18,837 bases of DNA from Cellulomonas sp. Its GTDB lineage: Bacteria; Actinomycetota; Actinomycetes; Actinomycetales; Cellulomonadaceae. This document shows positions 6,596-15,399 of this stretch, one piece after another. The notes beneath the pieces are model-generated. The model saw only the letters and a list, made by a program, of their open reading frames with translations, was not told the DNA's origin and did not search any database. The DNA is taken from positions 1 to 18,837 of the forward strand of contig DAIDJQ010000042.1 of assembly GCA_027451305.1 (NCBI GenBank). Direction: 5' to 3'. Made by a program: the position numbers and the translations under genes. The first letter of the stretch is position 1, and every line of letters begins with the position of its first letter.

Positions 6596-8013
6596 AGCTT
6601 GAACACCTCACGTGCCCGTCCGGCCACCAGGTCGATCGCGGCCTCCATCGCCTCGTCCTCCTCGAGCCGGTGCTCGGCCACCAGCTGCGCGAGGTGCCCC
6701 GCGTCGAGCCGGCGCGACATGTCGTGCCGGGCCGGAATCGAGCAGAACGCCCGGGTGTCGTCGATGAAGCCGGCCGTGCGGGAGAACCCGACCGTCTCCG
6801 TGACGGCGGACCGCCACCGCCGGATCGAGTCCGGCGCGTCGAGGAACCACCACGGAGCTCCCACGTACACCGCCGGGTAGAAGCCGGCCAGCGGCGCGAG
6901 CTCGCGGGAGAACACCGTCTCGTCCAGCGTGAACAGCACCAGGTTGAGGTTCGGGTGCGTGCCGAACCGCTCGAGCAGGGGCCGCAGCGGCTCGGTGAAG
7001 TCGCCGCGCAGGGGGATGTCGTGGCCGGTGTCCGGGCCGAACCGCAGCCTGGAGGGGGTGTGGTGCCCGCGCAGCACACCGGTGTGCAGCGTCATGGTCA
7101 GGCCGTCCTCGGTGGACATCCGGGCCATCTCCAGCAGCATGTGCCGGCGCAGCGCCACGGCCTCGTCGGGCGTCGCGGTGCCCGCGAGCGCGGCGCGGTA
7201 GACGCGCTCGGCCTCGGCAGCCTCCAGCGGCTGCGTCCCGGCGTCGACGTGCGCGTGGTCCGCCGAACGGGCGCCGTGCTCGACGAAGTACCGGCGCCGC
7301 CGCTCCATCGCGGTCACCCAGCCCGCGTAGGTCGCCGTGTCCACGTCCGCCACCTCGCCGAGGTGCGCCACGGCCTCGCCCCAGCCCGGCTCCGACGCCT
7401 CGAGGTACCGGTCGGGGCGGAACGTCGGGATCACGCGGCCGGTCCAGGTCGGGTCGGCCTCGAGCGCGACGTGCGCGGACAGGTCGTCGCACGGGTCGTC
7501 CGTGGTCGCCAGCACGGCGATGCGGAACCGGTCGAACAGGGCCCGCGGGCGGTACTCGGGCGTGGCGAGCCGCTCGGCGATCTGGTCGTAGACGGCGTCG
7601 GCCGTGTCGGCGGAGGGCCGCACGCCCACGTCGAACAGCTCGGCCACCTCCGACTCGAGCCAGTACCGGACGGGCGTGCCGCGGAAGGCGGACCAGTGCG
7701 TGCACAGCAGCCGCCAGGCGTGGCGCGCGGCGGCCTCGTCGAGCGGGCCCTGGCCGACGCCGAGCTCCTCGAGGGGGACGCCGGAGGCGTGCAGCAGCCG
7801 GGTCACGTAGTGGTCGGGGGTGACGAACAGCGCGGCAGGGTCCCGGAAGGGCACGTCGTCGAGCAGCATCCGCGGGTCGACGTGCCCGTGCGGGGAGATC
7901 AGCGGCAGGTCCGCAACGGCGTCGTACAGGGTGCGGGCGACGGCGCGCACGGCGGGGTCGACGGGCAGCAGCCGGTCGGGGTGGACGGTCAGCGCGGGGG
8001 CTTGGCTCGGCAT
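6592..8013 (-). CDS. uxaC: Glucuronate/galacturonate isomerase
   Basis: This 473-aa protein has the typical length and fold markers of uronate isomerase, an amidohydrolase-superfamily enzyme. The N-terminal ISPHGHVDPR gives the metal-binding H42-x-H44 pair. ALFVTPDHYVTRLLHASGVP follows shortly after (about residues 60-79), and further family segments are DDPCDDL, MTLHTGVLRGHH and GAPWWFLDAPDSI. The enzyme interconverts D-glucuronate with D-fructuronate and D-galacturonate with D-tagaturonate in the cytoplasm, so it serves both branches of hexuronate breakdown. The start is ATG 8013, preceded by a modest GAAAG. It sits 84 bases downstream of uxaA, and its stop overlaps the reductase start (GTGA), so the last two genes are translationally coupled. 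Confidence 0.95.
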   Translation of the reverse strand: MPSQAPALTVHPDRLLPVDPAVRAVARTLYDAVADLPLISPHGHVDPRMLLDDVPFRDPAALFVTPDHYVTRLLHASGVPLEELGVGQGPLDEAAARHAWRLLCTHWSAFRGTPVRYWLESEVAELFDVGVRPSADTADAVYDQIAERLATPEYRPRALFDRFRIAVLATTDDPCDDLSAHVALEADPTWTGRVIPTFRPDRYLEASEPGWGEAVAHLGEVADVDTATYAGWVTAMERRRRYFVEHGARSADHAHVDAGTQPLEAAEAERVYRAALAGTATPDEAVALRRHMLLEMARMSTEDGLTMTLHTGVLRGHHTPSRLRFGPDTGHDIPLRGDFTEPLRPLLERFGTHPNLNLVLFTLDETVFSRELAPLAGFYPAVYVGAPWWFLDAPDSIRRWRSAVTETVGFSRTAGFIDDTRAFCSIPARHDMSRRLDAGHLAQLVAEHRLEEDEAMEAAIDLVAGRAREVFKL

Positions 8014-8097
8014 GGTTCCGGTCTTTCGCAGGGGTGGACGGGTGGCTCGTGTCTCGTCGGTGACGTGTGGGCGGCAAGCGGCGGTGGGGGACGACGA
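8014..8097 (-). other. uxaA-uxaC intercistronic gap
   Basis: These 84 bases separate uxaA from uxaC, a wider gap than at the other junctions of the operon. I see no strong hairpin, no clear promoter and no small ORF with a ribosome site. A weak GAAAG lies 9 bases before the uxaC ATG. Confidence 0.4.
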
Positions 8098-9666
8098 TCA
8101 GGTGACGGTGCCCAGCTGCCAGGGCACGAACTCCTCCTGGCCGATGTCGAGACCCTCGCTGACGGTCTCCGCGCCCGAGGCGACGGCGATGATCCGCTCG
8201 AAGATCTCCTCGCCGACCTCGTCGAGCGACGCCGTGCCGTCGACGATCCGGCCGCAGTTGATGTCCATGTCGTCGGACATCCGCTCGAACATCTCGGTGT
8301 TGGTGGCCAGCTTGATCGACGGCGTGGGACGGCACCCGAACACCGAGCCGCGGCCCGTGGTGAAGCAGACCACCGTCGCGCCGCCGGCCACGATGCCGGT
8401 CACGGACACCGGGTCGTAGCCGGGGGTGTCCATGAACACCAGGCCCCGGCTGGTGATCGGCTCGGCGTACTCGTAGACGGCGGACAGGTCCGCCTGGCCG
8501 GCCTTCGCGACCGCGCCGAGGGACTTCTCCAGGATCGTGGTGAGCCCGCCGGCCTTGTTGCCCGGCGACGGGTTGTTGTCCAGCGTCCCGCCGCCCGCCG
8601 CCGCGTAGCGCTGCCACCAGTCGAGGCGGTCCAGCAGCTTGCGGCCGACGGCCTCGGAGACGGCGCGCCGTGTCAGCAGGTGCTCGGCACCGAACACCTC
8701 GGGCGTCTCGGCCAGCACGGACGTGCCACCGGCCGCGACGAGCAGGTCGGACGCGCGGCCCAGCGCGGGGTTCGCGGTGATGCCCGAGTACCCGTCCGAG
8801 CCGCCGCAGTTGAGGCCCAGCACCAGCTCGCTGATCGGGGCCGGCGCCCGGCGGCGCTCCTCCAGCACCGGCAGCATCTGCAGGACCTGCGCCACGCCCT
8901 CCCGCACGGTCGCACGGACCCCGCCGGTGTCCTGGATGGTCAGCGTGTGCACCAGCGTGTCGGCCGGCAGGTCGAGGCCGTCGACCAGCGACTGCACCGG
9001 CACCATCTCGCAGCCGAGCCCCAGCACCAGCACACCGCCGACGTTGGGGTGCTGCGCGTACCCGCGCAGCGTCCGGACCAGGGCGTTCGCACCCTCGCTG
9101 CCCGGCACCAGCCCGCAGCCGCTCTGGTGCGTGAGCGCGATGACCCCGTCGACGTGCGGGTAGGCCGCCAGTGCCGCGCCACGGAACTGGTCGGCGATCA
9201 TCTTCGCCGTCGACGCCGAGCAGTTCACGGACGTGAGCACCGCGACGTAGTTGCGGGTGCCGACCTTGCCGTTCGCCCGGTGGTAGCCCTCGAAGGTGCG
9301 GACCGGCCCGGTCGGCGCCGGCAGTGCGGTGTGCACCGTGCCGAGCTCGTGGGCGCGCTCCGCGTCGTCCATGCCGAGGTTGTGCACGTGGACGTGGTCG
9401 CCGGGCGCGATGTCGGCCGTGGCGCGGCCGATCGACTGGCCGTACTTGTGCACGATGCCGCCGGCCAGGACCGCGCGCAGCGCGAGCTTGTGGCTGCGGG
9501 GCACGTCACCGGCCAGCACGAGCGTGGTGCCGCCCACGGTCAGCCGGGTCCCGGCGGGCAGATCCCGGGTGGCGATGGCGACGTCGTCGTCGGGCCGCAG
9601 CACCAGCAGCGGACCCGTCGCGGCGGCCGTGCCCGTCCCGGTGGTCCCGGCCTCGTCGTCGCTCAC
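8098..9666 (-). CDS. uxaA: Altronate dehydratase (UxaA family), SAF plus catalytic domains
   Basis: This 522-aa protein is a full-length UxaA/GarD-type dehydratase. An N-terminal SAF domain (about 18-95, VAIATRDLPAGTRL then SHKLALRAVLAGGIVHKYGQ) is joined to the large catalytic part starting at TFEGYHRANGKVGTRNY (124-140). Conserved cysteines occur in VNCSAS, HQSGCG, GLGCE, LNCGGSDG and VFGCRP segments, consistent with an Fe-dependent enzyme. The known reaction is D-altronate to 2-keto-3-deoxygluconate; galactarate and other sugar-acid dehydratases share the fold. The first ~17 residues are a Gly/Ala/Thr-rich extension. The start is GTG 9666 with GGGGA 7 bases upstream; no in-frame ATG lies nearby. 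The GTG overlaps the stop of a possible 19-codon leader ORF. It is the first large gene of the operon, divergent from the LacI regulator. Confidence 0.93.
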   Translation of the reverse strand: MSDDEAGTTGTGTAAATGPLLVLRPDDDVAIATRDLPAGTRLTVGGTTLVLAGDVPRSHKLALRAVLAGGIVHKYGQSIGRATADIAPGDHVHVHNLGMDDAERAHELGTVHTALPAPTGPVRTFEGYHRANGKVGTRNYVAVLTSVNCSASTAKMIADQFRGAALAAYPHVDGVIALTHQSGCGLVPGSEGANALVRTLRGYAQHPNVGGVLVLGLGCEMVPVQSLVDGLDLPADTLVHTLTIQDTGGVRATVREGVAQVLQMLPVLEERRRAPAPISELVLGLNCGGSDGYSGITANPALGRASDLLVAAGGTSVLAETPEVFGAEHLLTRRAVSEAVGRKLLDRLDWWQRYAAAGGGTLDNNPSPGNKAGGLTTILEKSLGAVAKAGQADLSAVYEYAEPITSRGLVFMDTPGYDPVSVTGIVAGGATVVCFTTGRGSVFGCRPTPSIKLATNTEMFERMSDDMDINCGRIVDGTASLDEVGEEIFERIIAVASGAETVSEGLDIGQEEFVPWQLGTVT

Positions 9667-9722
9667 GAGCGGGTCCCCGCACGTCCGGGGCGGGCCTCGC
9701 AGGCATGCCGATGAGCAGCCAT
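9663..9722 (-). CDS. Candidate 19-aa leader ORF overlapping the uxaA start
   Basis: On the minus strand an ATG at 9722 follows a strong GAGGAG ribosome site with 5 bases between. It encodes MAAHRHACEARPGRAGTRS, then TGA at 9665-9663. That stop overlaps the uxaA GTG (9666-9664) in a GTGA arrangement, the same junction style as uxaC/uxuB and the ATPase/permease pair here. This is the best ribosome site in the region and it does not belong to the uxaA frame. Likely roles are translational coupling or a leader peptide controlling uxaA. There is no run of a single amino acid to suggest classic attenuation. It could also be chance within a 5' leader. Confidence 0.4.
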   Translation of the reverse strand: MAAHRHACEARPGRAGTRS

Positions 9723-9751
9723 TCCGTCTCCTCGTTGAAACAGGATGAGCA

Positions 9752-9765
9752 TGTTGTGCAACAAC
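9752..9765. promoter_or_regulatory. Palindromic operator candidate for uxaA operon
   Basis: TGTTGTGCAACA (9752-9763) is two 5-bp arms about a 2-base centre. A shifted reading, GTTGT-GCA-ACAAC (9753-9765), is also symmetric. It lies 30 bases upstream of the leader ATG on the uxaA side, where a bound LacI-type repressor would block transcription. It lacks the central CG typical of many LacI-family sites, so another regulator is possible. Confidence 0.4.
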
Positions 9766-9876
9766 GGCGACCGTAGCACCGGCACGAGGGTGCGGACAGA
9801 TCTAGCCGCTGACCTGCTTCTCTATCTCTACGACGAGCCGCAGGTCACGGTTCATAGGTCAACTCTGGTGCACCTC

Positions 9877-9906
9877 TTGACGTAGCACTGAACACGTTTG
9901 CATACT
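9877..9906 (+). promoter_or_regulatory. Promoter of the LacI-family gene with overlapping operator-like site
   Basis: TTGACG (9877-9882) and CATACT (9901-9906) are separated by 18 bases, a good sigma-70-type pair, giving a leader of roughly 40 bases before the GTG. TGAACACGTTTGCA (9889-9902) in the spacer has a central CG and imperfect half-sites (TGAACA against TGCAAA, 4 of 6 matching), the form of LacI-family operators. This suggests autoregulation. Confidence 0.5.
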
Positions 9907-9955
9907 CGGCGCAGCCACACAGCCGTGGCCGGACCGCACCAACGGAGGTGAGCCT

Positions 9956-10969
9956 GTGGCCGTCAGCGCGCGGGACGTGGCACGGGCAGCGGGGGTCTCG
10001 GTGTCGACCGTGTCGCGCGCCCTGACCCGCCCGGACGACCTGGCTCCCGAGACGCTGGCCAAGGTGCTGGAGACCGCCCGCAGCATGGGCTACCGCCCCA
10101 ACCCGGCCGCACGCGGGCTGACCACCGGCCGCACGGGCACCATCGGCCTGATCGTCCCCGACCTGGAGAACCCGTTCTTCTCGTCCGTGACCAAGGGCGT
10201 GCAGGCACGCGCCCGCGCCGCCGGCTACGGCGTGGTGATCGCCGACTCCGACGAGGACCCGTCCCAGGAGGCGGACCTCGTGCGCGAGATGTCGCGACAG
10301 GTCGACGGCGTGCTGATGTGCTCCCCGCGTTCCCCGGACGAGGTGCTGACCGGCCTCGCGAACGACACCGCCCTCGTGCTGGTGAACCGGCAGTGCGGGT
10401 CGCTGCCGGCCGTCCTGATCGACAACCTCGAGGGGGTCCGGCTCGCCCTGGGGCACCTGCGCGCCCTCGGCCACCGCACGATCGCGTACGTCGGCGGACC
10501 CGCCACCTCGTGGTCCAACCGGGCCCGGCTCACGGCGGCCCGGGCGATCGTCGCCGAGCACCCGGACACCGAGCTCGTGGACCTGGGCTCGTTCCAGCCG
10601 TACGTGTCCGGCGGGGTGGCGGCCGGCGACCTGCTGATCGCCTCGGACGCGACCGCGGCGCTCGCGTACAACGACCTCGTCGCCCTCGGCCTGATGGACC
10701 GGCTCAAGCAGCGCGGCGTCGCGGTGCCGGACGAGATCTCGGTGGTCGGCGTGGACAACATCCCCATGTCCGCCCTGAGCTCACCCGCGCTGACCAGCGT
10801 CGGCATCCCGCTGGTGAACTGCGGCCGGGCGGGTGCCGACCTGCTCGTGTCGCTGCTGCGCCACCCCGAGGTGCCGGCCACCCATCACCACGACCTGTCC
10901 TTCCAGCTGGTGGTGCGCGACTCCACGGCGCCCGTCAGCCGGCACACGGGGCTGCGCGAGTCGGCCTGA
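9956..10969 (+). CDS. LacI-family transcriptional regulator
   Basis: This 337-aa protein has standard LacI-family length and order. The N-terminal helix-turn-helix is ARDVARAAGVSVSTVSRALT (5-24), with hinge PNPAARGLTTGRTGTIGLIVPD. The periplasmic-binding-like effector domain follows, including NPFFSSVTKGV, TALAYNDLVALGLMDRLKQRG and ISVVGVDNIPMSALSSPALT. The start is GTG 9956 with GGAGGTG 5 bases upstream. It is transcribed away from the uxaA operon and towards the ABC importer. The most economical role is a local repressor of both, released by a hexuronate or a pathway intermediate; the ligand is not readable from sequence. Confidence 0.94.
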   Translation: MAVSARDVARAAGVSVSTVSRALTRPDDLAPETLAKVLETARSMGYRPNPAARGLTTGRTGTIGLIVPDLENPFFSSVTKGVQARARAAGYGVVIADSDEDPSQEADLVREMSRQVDGVLMCSPRSPDEVLTGLANDTALVLVNRQCGSLPAVLIDNLEGVRLALGHLRALGHRTIAYVGGPATSWSNRARLTAARAIVAEHPDTELVDLGSFQPYVSGGVAAGDLLIASDATAALAYNDLVALGLMDRLKQRGVAVPDEISVVGVDNIPMSALSSPALTSVGIPLVNCGRAGADLLVSLLRHPEVPATHHHDLSFQLVVRDSTAPVSRHTGLRESA

Positions 10970-11146
10970 CCCGCACGGCACCCGCACGGCACTCGCTCGG
11001 CACCTGCTCGGCACCCTCCCGTCAACCCGCACGGCACGCGATCCACCCGATCCACCGCTCGGCATGCGAACCACCTGTTCCGCACACGTACCACCAGGCA
11101 GCGACCCGGGCGACGAAGCCCGGTCTACTCAGAGAGAAGGCTGTCC
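10970..11146 (+). promoter_or_regulatory. Repeat-rich gap between regulator and binding-protein gene
   Basis: This 177-base gap holds an 11-bp tandem array (10971-11014, with a further copy at 11027-11037), a 9-bp tandem duplication CGATCCACC (11039-11056), an imperfect inverted repeat TGCGAAC/GTTCCGCA (11065-11084, one bulged base), and a 6-bp hairpin CCGGGC/GCCCGG (11106-11123). The ribosome site AGAGAAGG lies 6 bases before ATG 11147. TCTACT (11124-11129) could be a -10 but has no -35 partner. Either a separate promoter for the importer or read-through from the regulator is possible. Confidence 0.4.
10971..11037. repeat. 11-bp GC-rich tandem repeats
   Basis: Units start at 10971, 10982, 10993 and 11004, each ending CGGCAC, and the first two are identical (CCGCACGGCAC). 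After a diverged stretch an identical copy returns at 11027-11037. The array begins one base after the LacI-family stop codon, so the coding end seems to abut it directly. Confidence 0.75.
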
Positions 11147-12391
11147 ATGAGAAGTCTCACGTCCGCCCGGCTCGGCGCCGGGCTGCTGGTGCTCGGGCTC
11201 GCCCTGACCGCCTGCGCCGCACCGAAGACCGGAGGCGGCACCGCAGGGACCGCCGGGACCGCCGCCGCGGCTGCCACGGCGGGCGGCGTGCCCGCCAAGC
11301 CGTCGGCGCCCGTGACGCTCGACATCCTCGACGTCGCCGGCAACCAGAAGCTGACCGGCCCGATGGTGGACGCCTTCGTCAAGGCCCACCCCGACATCAT
11401 CTCGTCGGTCAAGTGGGAGAGCGCCGGAGCGCCCGACCTGGTCGGGACGATCAAGCCGCAGGTGGACAGCCACAACCTCAAGGTCGACCTGGTGATGACC
11501 GGGACCGACGGCCTCTCGGCCGGCATCGGGCAGAACCTCTGGATGCCGATCGCCACGGACTACGCGGCCCAGCTGTCCAACATGAAGAACTACCTGGACC
11601 CGGCCGCCAAGATGGAGGCCCTCGCGCAGGGCTTCGGCGTGGTCACCACCTACTACCCGTCGGGCCCGCTGCTGCAGTACGACCCCGCCGTGGTCACCGA
11701 CGTCCCGAAGACGCCGGAGGCGCTGCTCGCGTGGGCCAAGGCCCACCCCGGCAAGTTCGGCTACGCCCGCCCGGCCAACTCCGGCCCCGGCCGCACGTTC
11801 CTGATGGGCCTGCCGTACATCCTCGGCGACAAGGACCCGACGGACCCGGTCAACGGCTGGGACAAGACGTGGGCCTACCTGAAGGAGCTCGGCTCCACGA
11901 TCACCACCTACCCGACCGGGACCGGTCAGGTGATCTCCAACATGGCTGACGGCACGTGGGCCATGGTGCCCACCACCACCGGGTGGGACATCAACCCGCG
12001 CGCGCTCGGCCAGGAGCCGAAGACCCTGCAGGCTGCCGCGTTCGACAACTTCACCTGGGTGACGGACGCGCACTACGCCGTGATCCCCAAGGGCCAGAGC
12101 GCCGACAAGGTGTCCGCGATCCTCAACCTCCTGCAGTACATGCTCACGCCGGACGTCAACGCGATGGCCTACGACACCGGGTACTTCTACCCCGGCCCCG
12201 CCGTGCAGGGCGCCACGCTGGACAAGGCGCCGGCCGCCAGCCAGGCCACGATCAAGAACTTCGGCCGCGACTGGTACGACGCACTGATCGACAAGATGCC
12301 CAAGGCCGTGCCGCTCACCCCGGACATGATGGTCAAGGCATTCGACATCTGGGACCGCGAGATCGGTTCCGGGAAGTACAAGGCGAGCTGA
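11147..12391 (+). CDS. ABC transporter substrate-binding lipoprotein
   Basis: This 414-aa protein begins with a short basic stretch, a hydrophobic core and lipobox LTAC with C23 as the lipidated residue. A Gly/Ala/Thr-rich linker (about 28-49) follows, typical of actinobacterial tethered binding proteins. The mature part (VTLDILDVAGNQKLTGPMVDAFVKAHPDI onward) has the family-1/PotD-like solute-binding layout, including a late NLLQYMLTPDVNAMAYDTGYFYPGP segment. It would capture the substrate outside the membrane for the ATPase and two permeases that follow 4 bases later. Context with uronate enzymes suggests a hexuronate or a short oligouronide as ligand; this is inference. The start is ATG 11147 with AGAGAAGG upstream. 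Confidence 0.92.
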   Translation: MRSLTSARLGAGLLVLGLALTACAAPKTGGGTAGTAGTAAAAATAGGVPAKPSAPVTLDILDVAGNQKLTGPMVDAFVKAHPDIISSVKWESAGAPDLVGTIKPQVDSHNLKVDLVMTGTDGLSAGIGQNLWMPIATDYAAQLSNMKNYLDPAAKMEALAQGFGVVTTYYPSGPLLQYDPAVVTDVPKTPEALLAWAKAHPGKFGYARPANSGPGRTFLMGLPYILGDKDPTDPVNGWDKTWAYLKELGSTITTYPTGTGQVISNMADGTWAMVPTTTGWDINPRALGQEPKTLQAAAFDNFTWVTDAHYAVIPKGQSADKVSAILNLLQYMLTPDVNAMAYDTGYFYPGPAVQGATLDKAPAASQATIKNFGRDWYDALIDKMPKAVPLTPDMMVKAFDIWDREIGSGKYKAS

Positions 12392-12395
12392 CCTC

Positions 12396-13534
<1,139 letters not shown>

Positions 13535-13538
<4 letters not shown>

Positions 13539-14473
13539 CCGCCGCGACAGCCGGGCGGCCGCGCGGCCGCACCCGCTCGACGGCGAGCCTGCGGCACCGG
13601 CTGGCGGAGCGGGGCATCGACCTCTCGCTCCTGATGCTGCTGCCGGCGCTGGTGATCGCCATCGCCCTGTTCGTGTACCCGTTCTCCTACGGCATCGGCC
13701 TCACCTTCCAGCCGACGCCGGCCACGCAGGCCCAGTGGGGCGGCGGGTTCGTGGCCAACTACCTGGCCTTCTTCAAGGACCCGTTCGTCTTCGACTCCGT
13801 GTGGCTGACCATGCGGCTCGCGCTGCCGGCGGCTCTGTTCAACGTGCTGGCGTCGGTGCCGATGGCCTTCAAGCTGCGCAAGCGGTTCCGCGGCAAGAAG
13901 CTGCTGACCACGCTGCTGGTGCTGCCCATCACGCTCGGCACCGTGCTCACGGCGCAGGGGCTGCTGATCTTCGCCGGCCGGCAGGGCTGGCTGAACCGGT
14001 TCCTGATCCAGATCGGCGTGATCAGCGACCCGCTGCAGCTGGTGAACAACTACGTCGGCGTGTTCCTGTCCCTGGTGATCTCCGGCTTCCCGTTCGCCTT
14101 CCTGCTGATCTCGTCGTACCTGTCCGGCATCGACCCGTCCATCGAGGCGGCCGCGAAGACGATGGGCGCCGGGTGGGGCCAGCGGTTCCGCCGCGTGGTG
14201 CTGCCGCTGCTGGCGCCGGGCCTGGCCACCACGTTCATCCTCACGTTCGTGCTGGCGTTCAGCGTGTTCCCGTCCGCCCGCCTGGTCGGTGACGCGACCG
14301 GGTCCACCCGCGTGATGGCGCTGATGGCCTACCGGGCCTTCGGCGAGCAGACGGACTACCCGATGGCCTCGACGATCGCGCTGATGATGGGCGTGGTCGA
14401 GCTCCTGGTGATCGCGGTGGTGCTGCTGTGGAGGTCGTTCCTCTACAAGGGCTCGACCGGAGGGAAGGGCTGA
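13535..14473 (+). CDS. ABC transporter permease 1 (PotB-like)
   Basis: This 312-aa inner-membrane protein has a hydrophobic first span at about 29-50 and roughly six spans in all. The EAA loop that contacts the ATPase is at 204-223 (EAAAKTMGAGWGQRFRRVVL). The layout, including the long periplasmic segment after span 1, matches the PotB/MalF-type BPD permease family. The start is GTG 13535, overlapping the ATPase stop, with GAGGTG (13524-13529) 5 bases upstream. Its last base is shared with the next gene's ATG (TGATG), so translation of the two permeases is coupled. Confidence 0.92.
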
Positions 14474-15393
14474 TGGCCACGCAGACGGTTCCCGCGCCGC
14501 ACGTCGAGGAGCCCCGGCGGCGTGCCCGCCCCGGCGCCGCGGCCCGGGTCCCCGGCGAGCGTCCCATGGTGGCGTCCCCCACCACCTGGCTCGTGTGGGC
14601 GGTGACGGCAGCGTTCTTCGTGCTGCTGGTCGGCATCCTGGTCAGCGTCGTGGTCGACTCGTTCGGCAAGTCGTGGTTCCGCGGCTGGCTGCCGGGGAGC
14701 TGGAGCACCGACTGGTACACCAGTGCGTGGGACCAGTTCGGCATGACCCAGATCATCGGCGTGACGCTCGCCGTCGCCCTCGCGGTGATCATCGTCTCCG
14801 TGGTCGTCGGCGTGCCGGCGGCCTACCTCCTGGCCCGGCGCAACTTCCCGTTCAAGCGGCTGGTCACGCTGCTGTTCCTGCTGCCGGTGCTGATGCCGCC
14901 GATCACCTACGGCATCCCGCTGGCCACCGTGATGTACAACCTGGGCCTGGCCCGGACGCTGACGGCGGTGATCCTGGTCAACCTGGTGCCGTCGGTGCCG
15001 TTCGTGATCATGACCATGACGCCGTTCATCGAGCAGATCAACCCGACCATCGAGAGCGCCGCGCGGATGTCCGGCGCCAGCATGCGCAAGGTGTTCACCA
15101 AGATCCTGTTCCCGCTGCTGGTCCCCGGGGTGCTCGCCGCGGCGATCCTGGTGCTGGTGCGGACGGTCGGCATGTTCGACCTGACGTTCCTGGTCTCCGG
15201 ACCGGGGTCGGACACCCTCGTCGTCGCCATCTACCGGGCGATGACGGCGGCCGGCGGCGGTCAGGCCCGCCAGCTGATCTCGGCGATGGCCGTGGTCTAC
15301 ACCGCCACGATGATGGTGATCCTGGTGATCGCGCTGCGGTTCGTCAGCCCCACGCAGCTGGTCGCCCGGGTCAAGGAGTCCCGCGAGGACTGA
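14473..15393 (+). CDS. ABC transporter permease 2 (PotC-like)
   Basis: This 306-aa protein has a hydrophilic N-terminal tail of about 36 residues rich in Arg and Pro, then about six membrane spans beginning at TTWLVWAVTAAFFVLLVG. The EAA-type loop is at 194-214 (ESAARMSGASMRKVFTKILF). I chose ATG 14473, which overlaps the previous stop and has GGAGGGAAGG just upstream; an in-frame upstream ATG at 14428 lies inside permease 1 and lacks a comparable site. It pairs with permease 1 as the second half of the membrane channel and is the last gene of the importer operon. Confidence 0.92.
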   Translation: MATQTVPAPHVEEPRRRARPGAAARVPGERPMVASPTTWLVWAVTAAFFVLLVGILVSVVVDSFGKSWFRGWLPGSWSTDWYTSAWDQFGMTQIIGVTLAVALAVIIVSVVVGVPAAYLLARRNFPFKRLVTLLFLLPVLMPPITYGIPLATVMYNLGLARTLTAVILVNLVPSVPFVIMTMTPFIEQINPTIESAARMSGASMRKVFTKILFPLLVPGVLAAAILVLVRTVGMFDLTFLVSGPGSDTLVVAIYRAMTAAGGGQARQLISAMAVVYTATMMVILVIALRFVSPTQLVARVKESRED

Positions 15394-15399
15394 ACCGGC

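Larger units (their letters stand above)
9723..9955. promoter_or_regulatory. Divergent control region between uxaA operon and LacI gene
   Basis: This is the least GC-rich stretch of the window, as expected of a control region. It holds a symmetric element near the uxaA side (9752-9765) and a promoter with overlapping operator-like site on the regulator side (9877-9906). A direct repeat AGGTCA occurs at 9842-9847 and 9856-9861. The uxaA promoter itself is unresolved; TACGGT on the minus strand just upstream of the 9752-9763 palindrome is a weak -10 candidate. Confidence 0.55.

Noticed and set aside
6608..8617. A long minus-strand alternative frame across uxaC and uxaA (669 aa)
   Set aside because: It is a shadow of high-GC codon bias. 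The translation is Arg/Ala/Gly-rich without motifs, whereas the uxaC and uxaA frames carry clear family signatures.
6670..9714. A plus-strand frame of about 1000 codons antisense to the uronate operon
   Set aside because: Composition is dominated by His/Arg/Gly/Val and it has no recognisable domain. It mirrors the third-position GC bias of the real genes.
9663..9722. The leader ORF as the true N-terminus of uxaA joined by a frameshift
   Set aside because: The SAF domain of uxaA is already complete downstream with about 17 spare residues, so no N-terminal sequence is missing.
14428..14472. Upstream ATG for permease 2
   Set aside because: It would add 15 residues translated from inside permease 1. 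ATG 14473 has a strong GGAGGGAAGG site and the usual overlap with the preceding stop.
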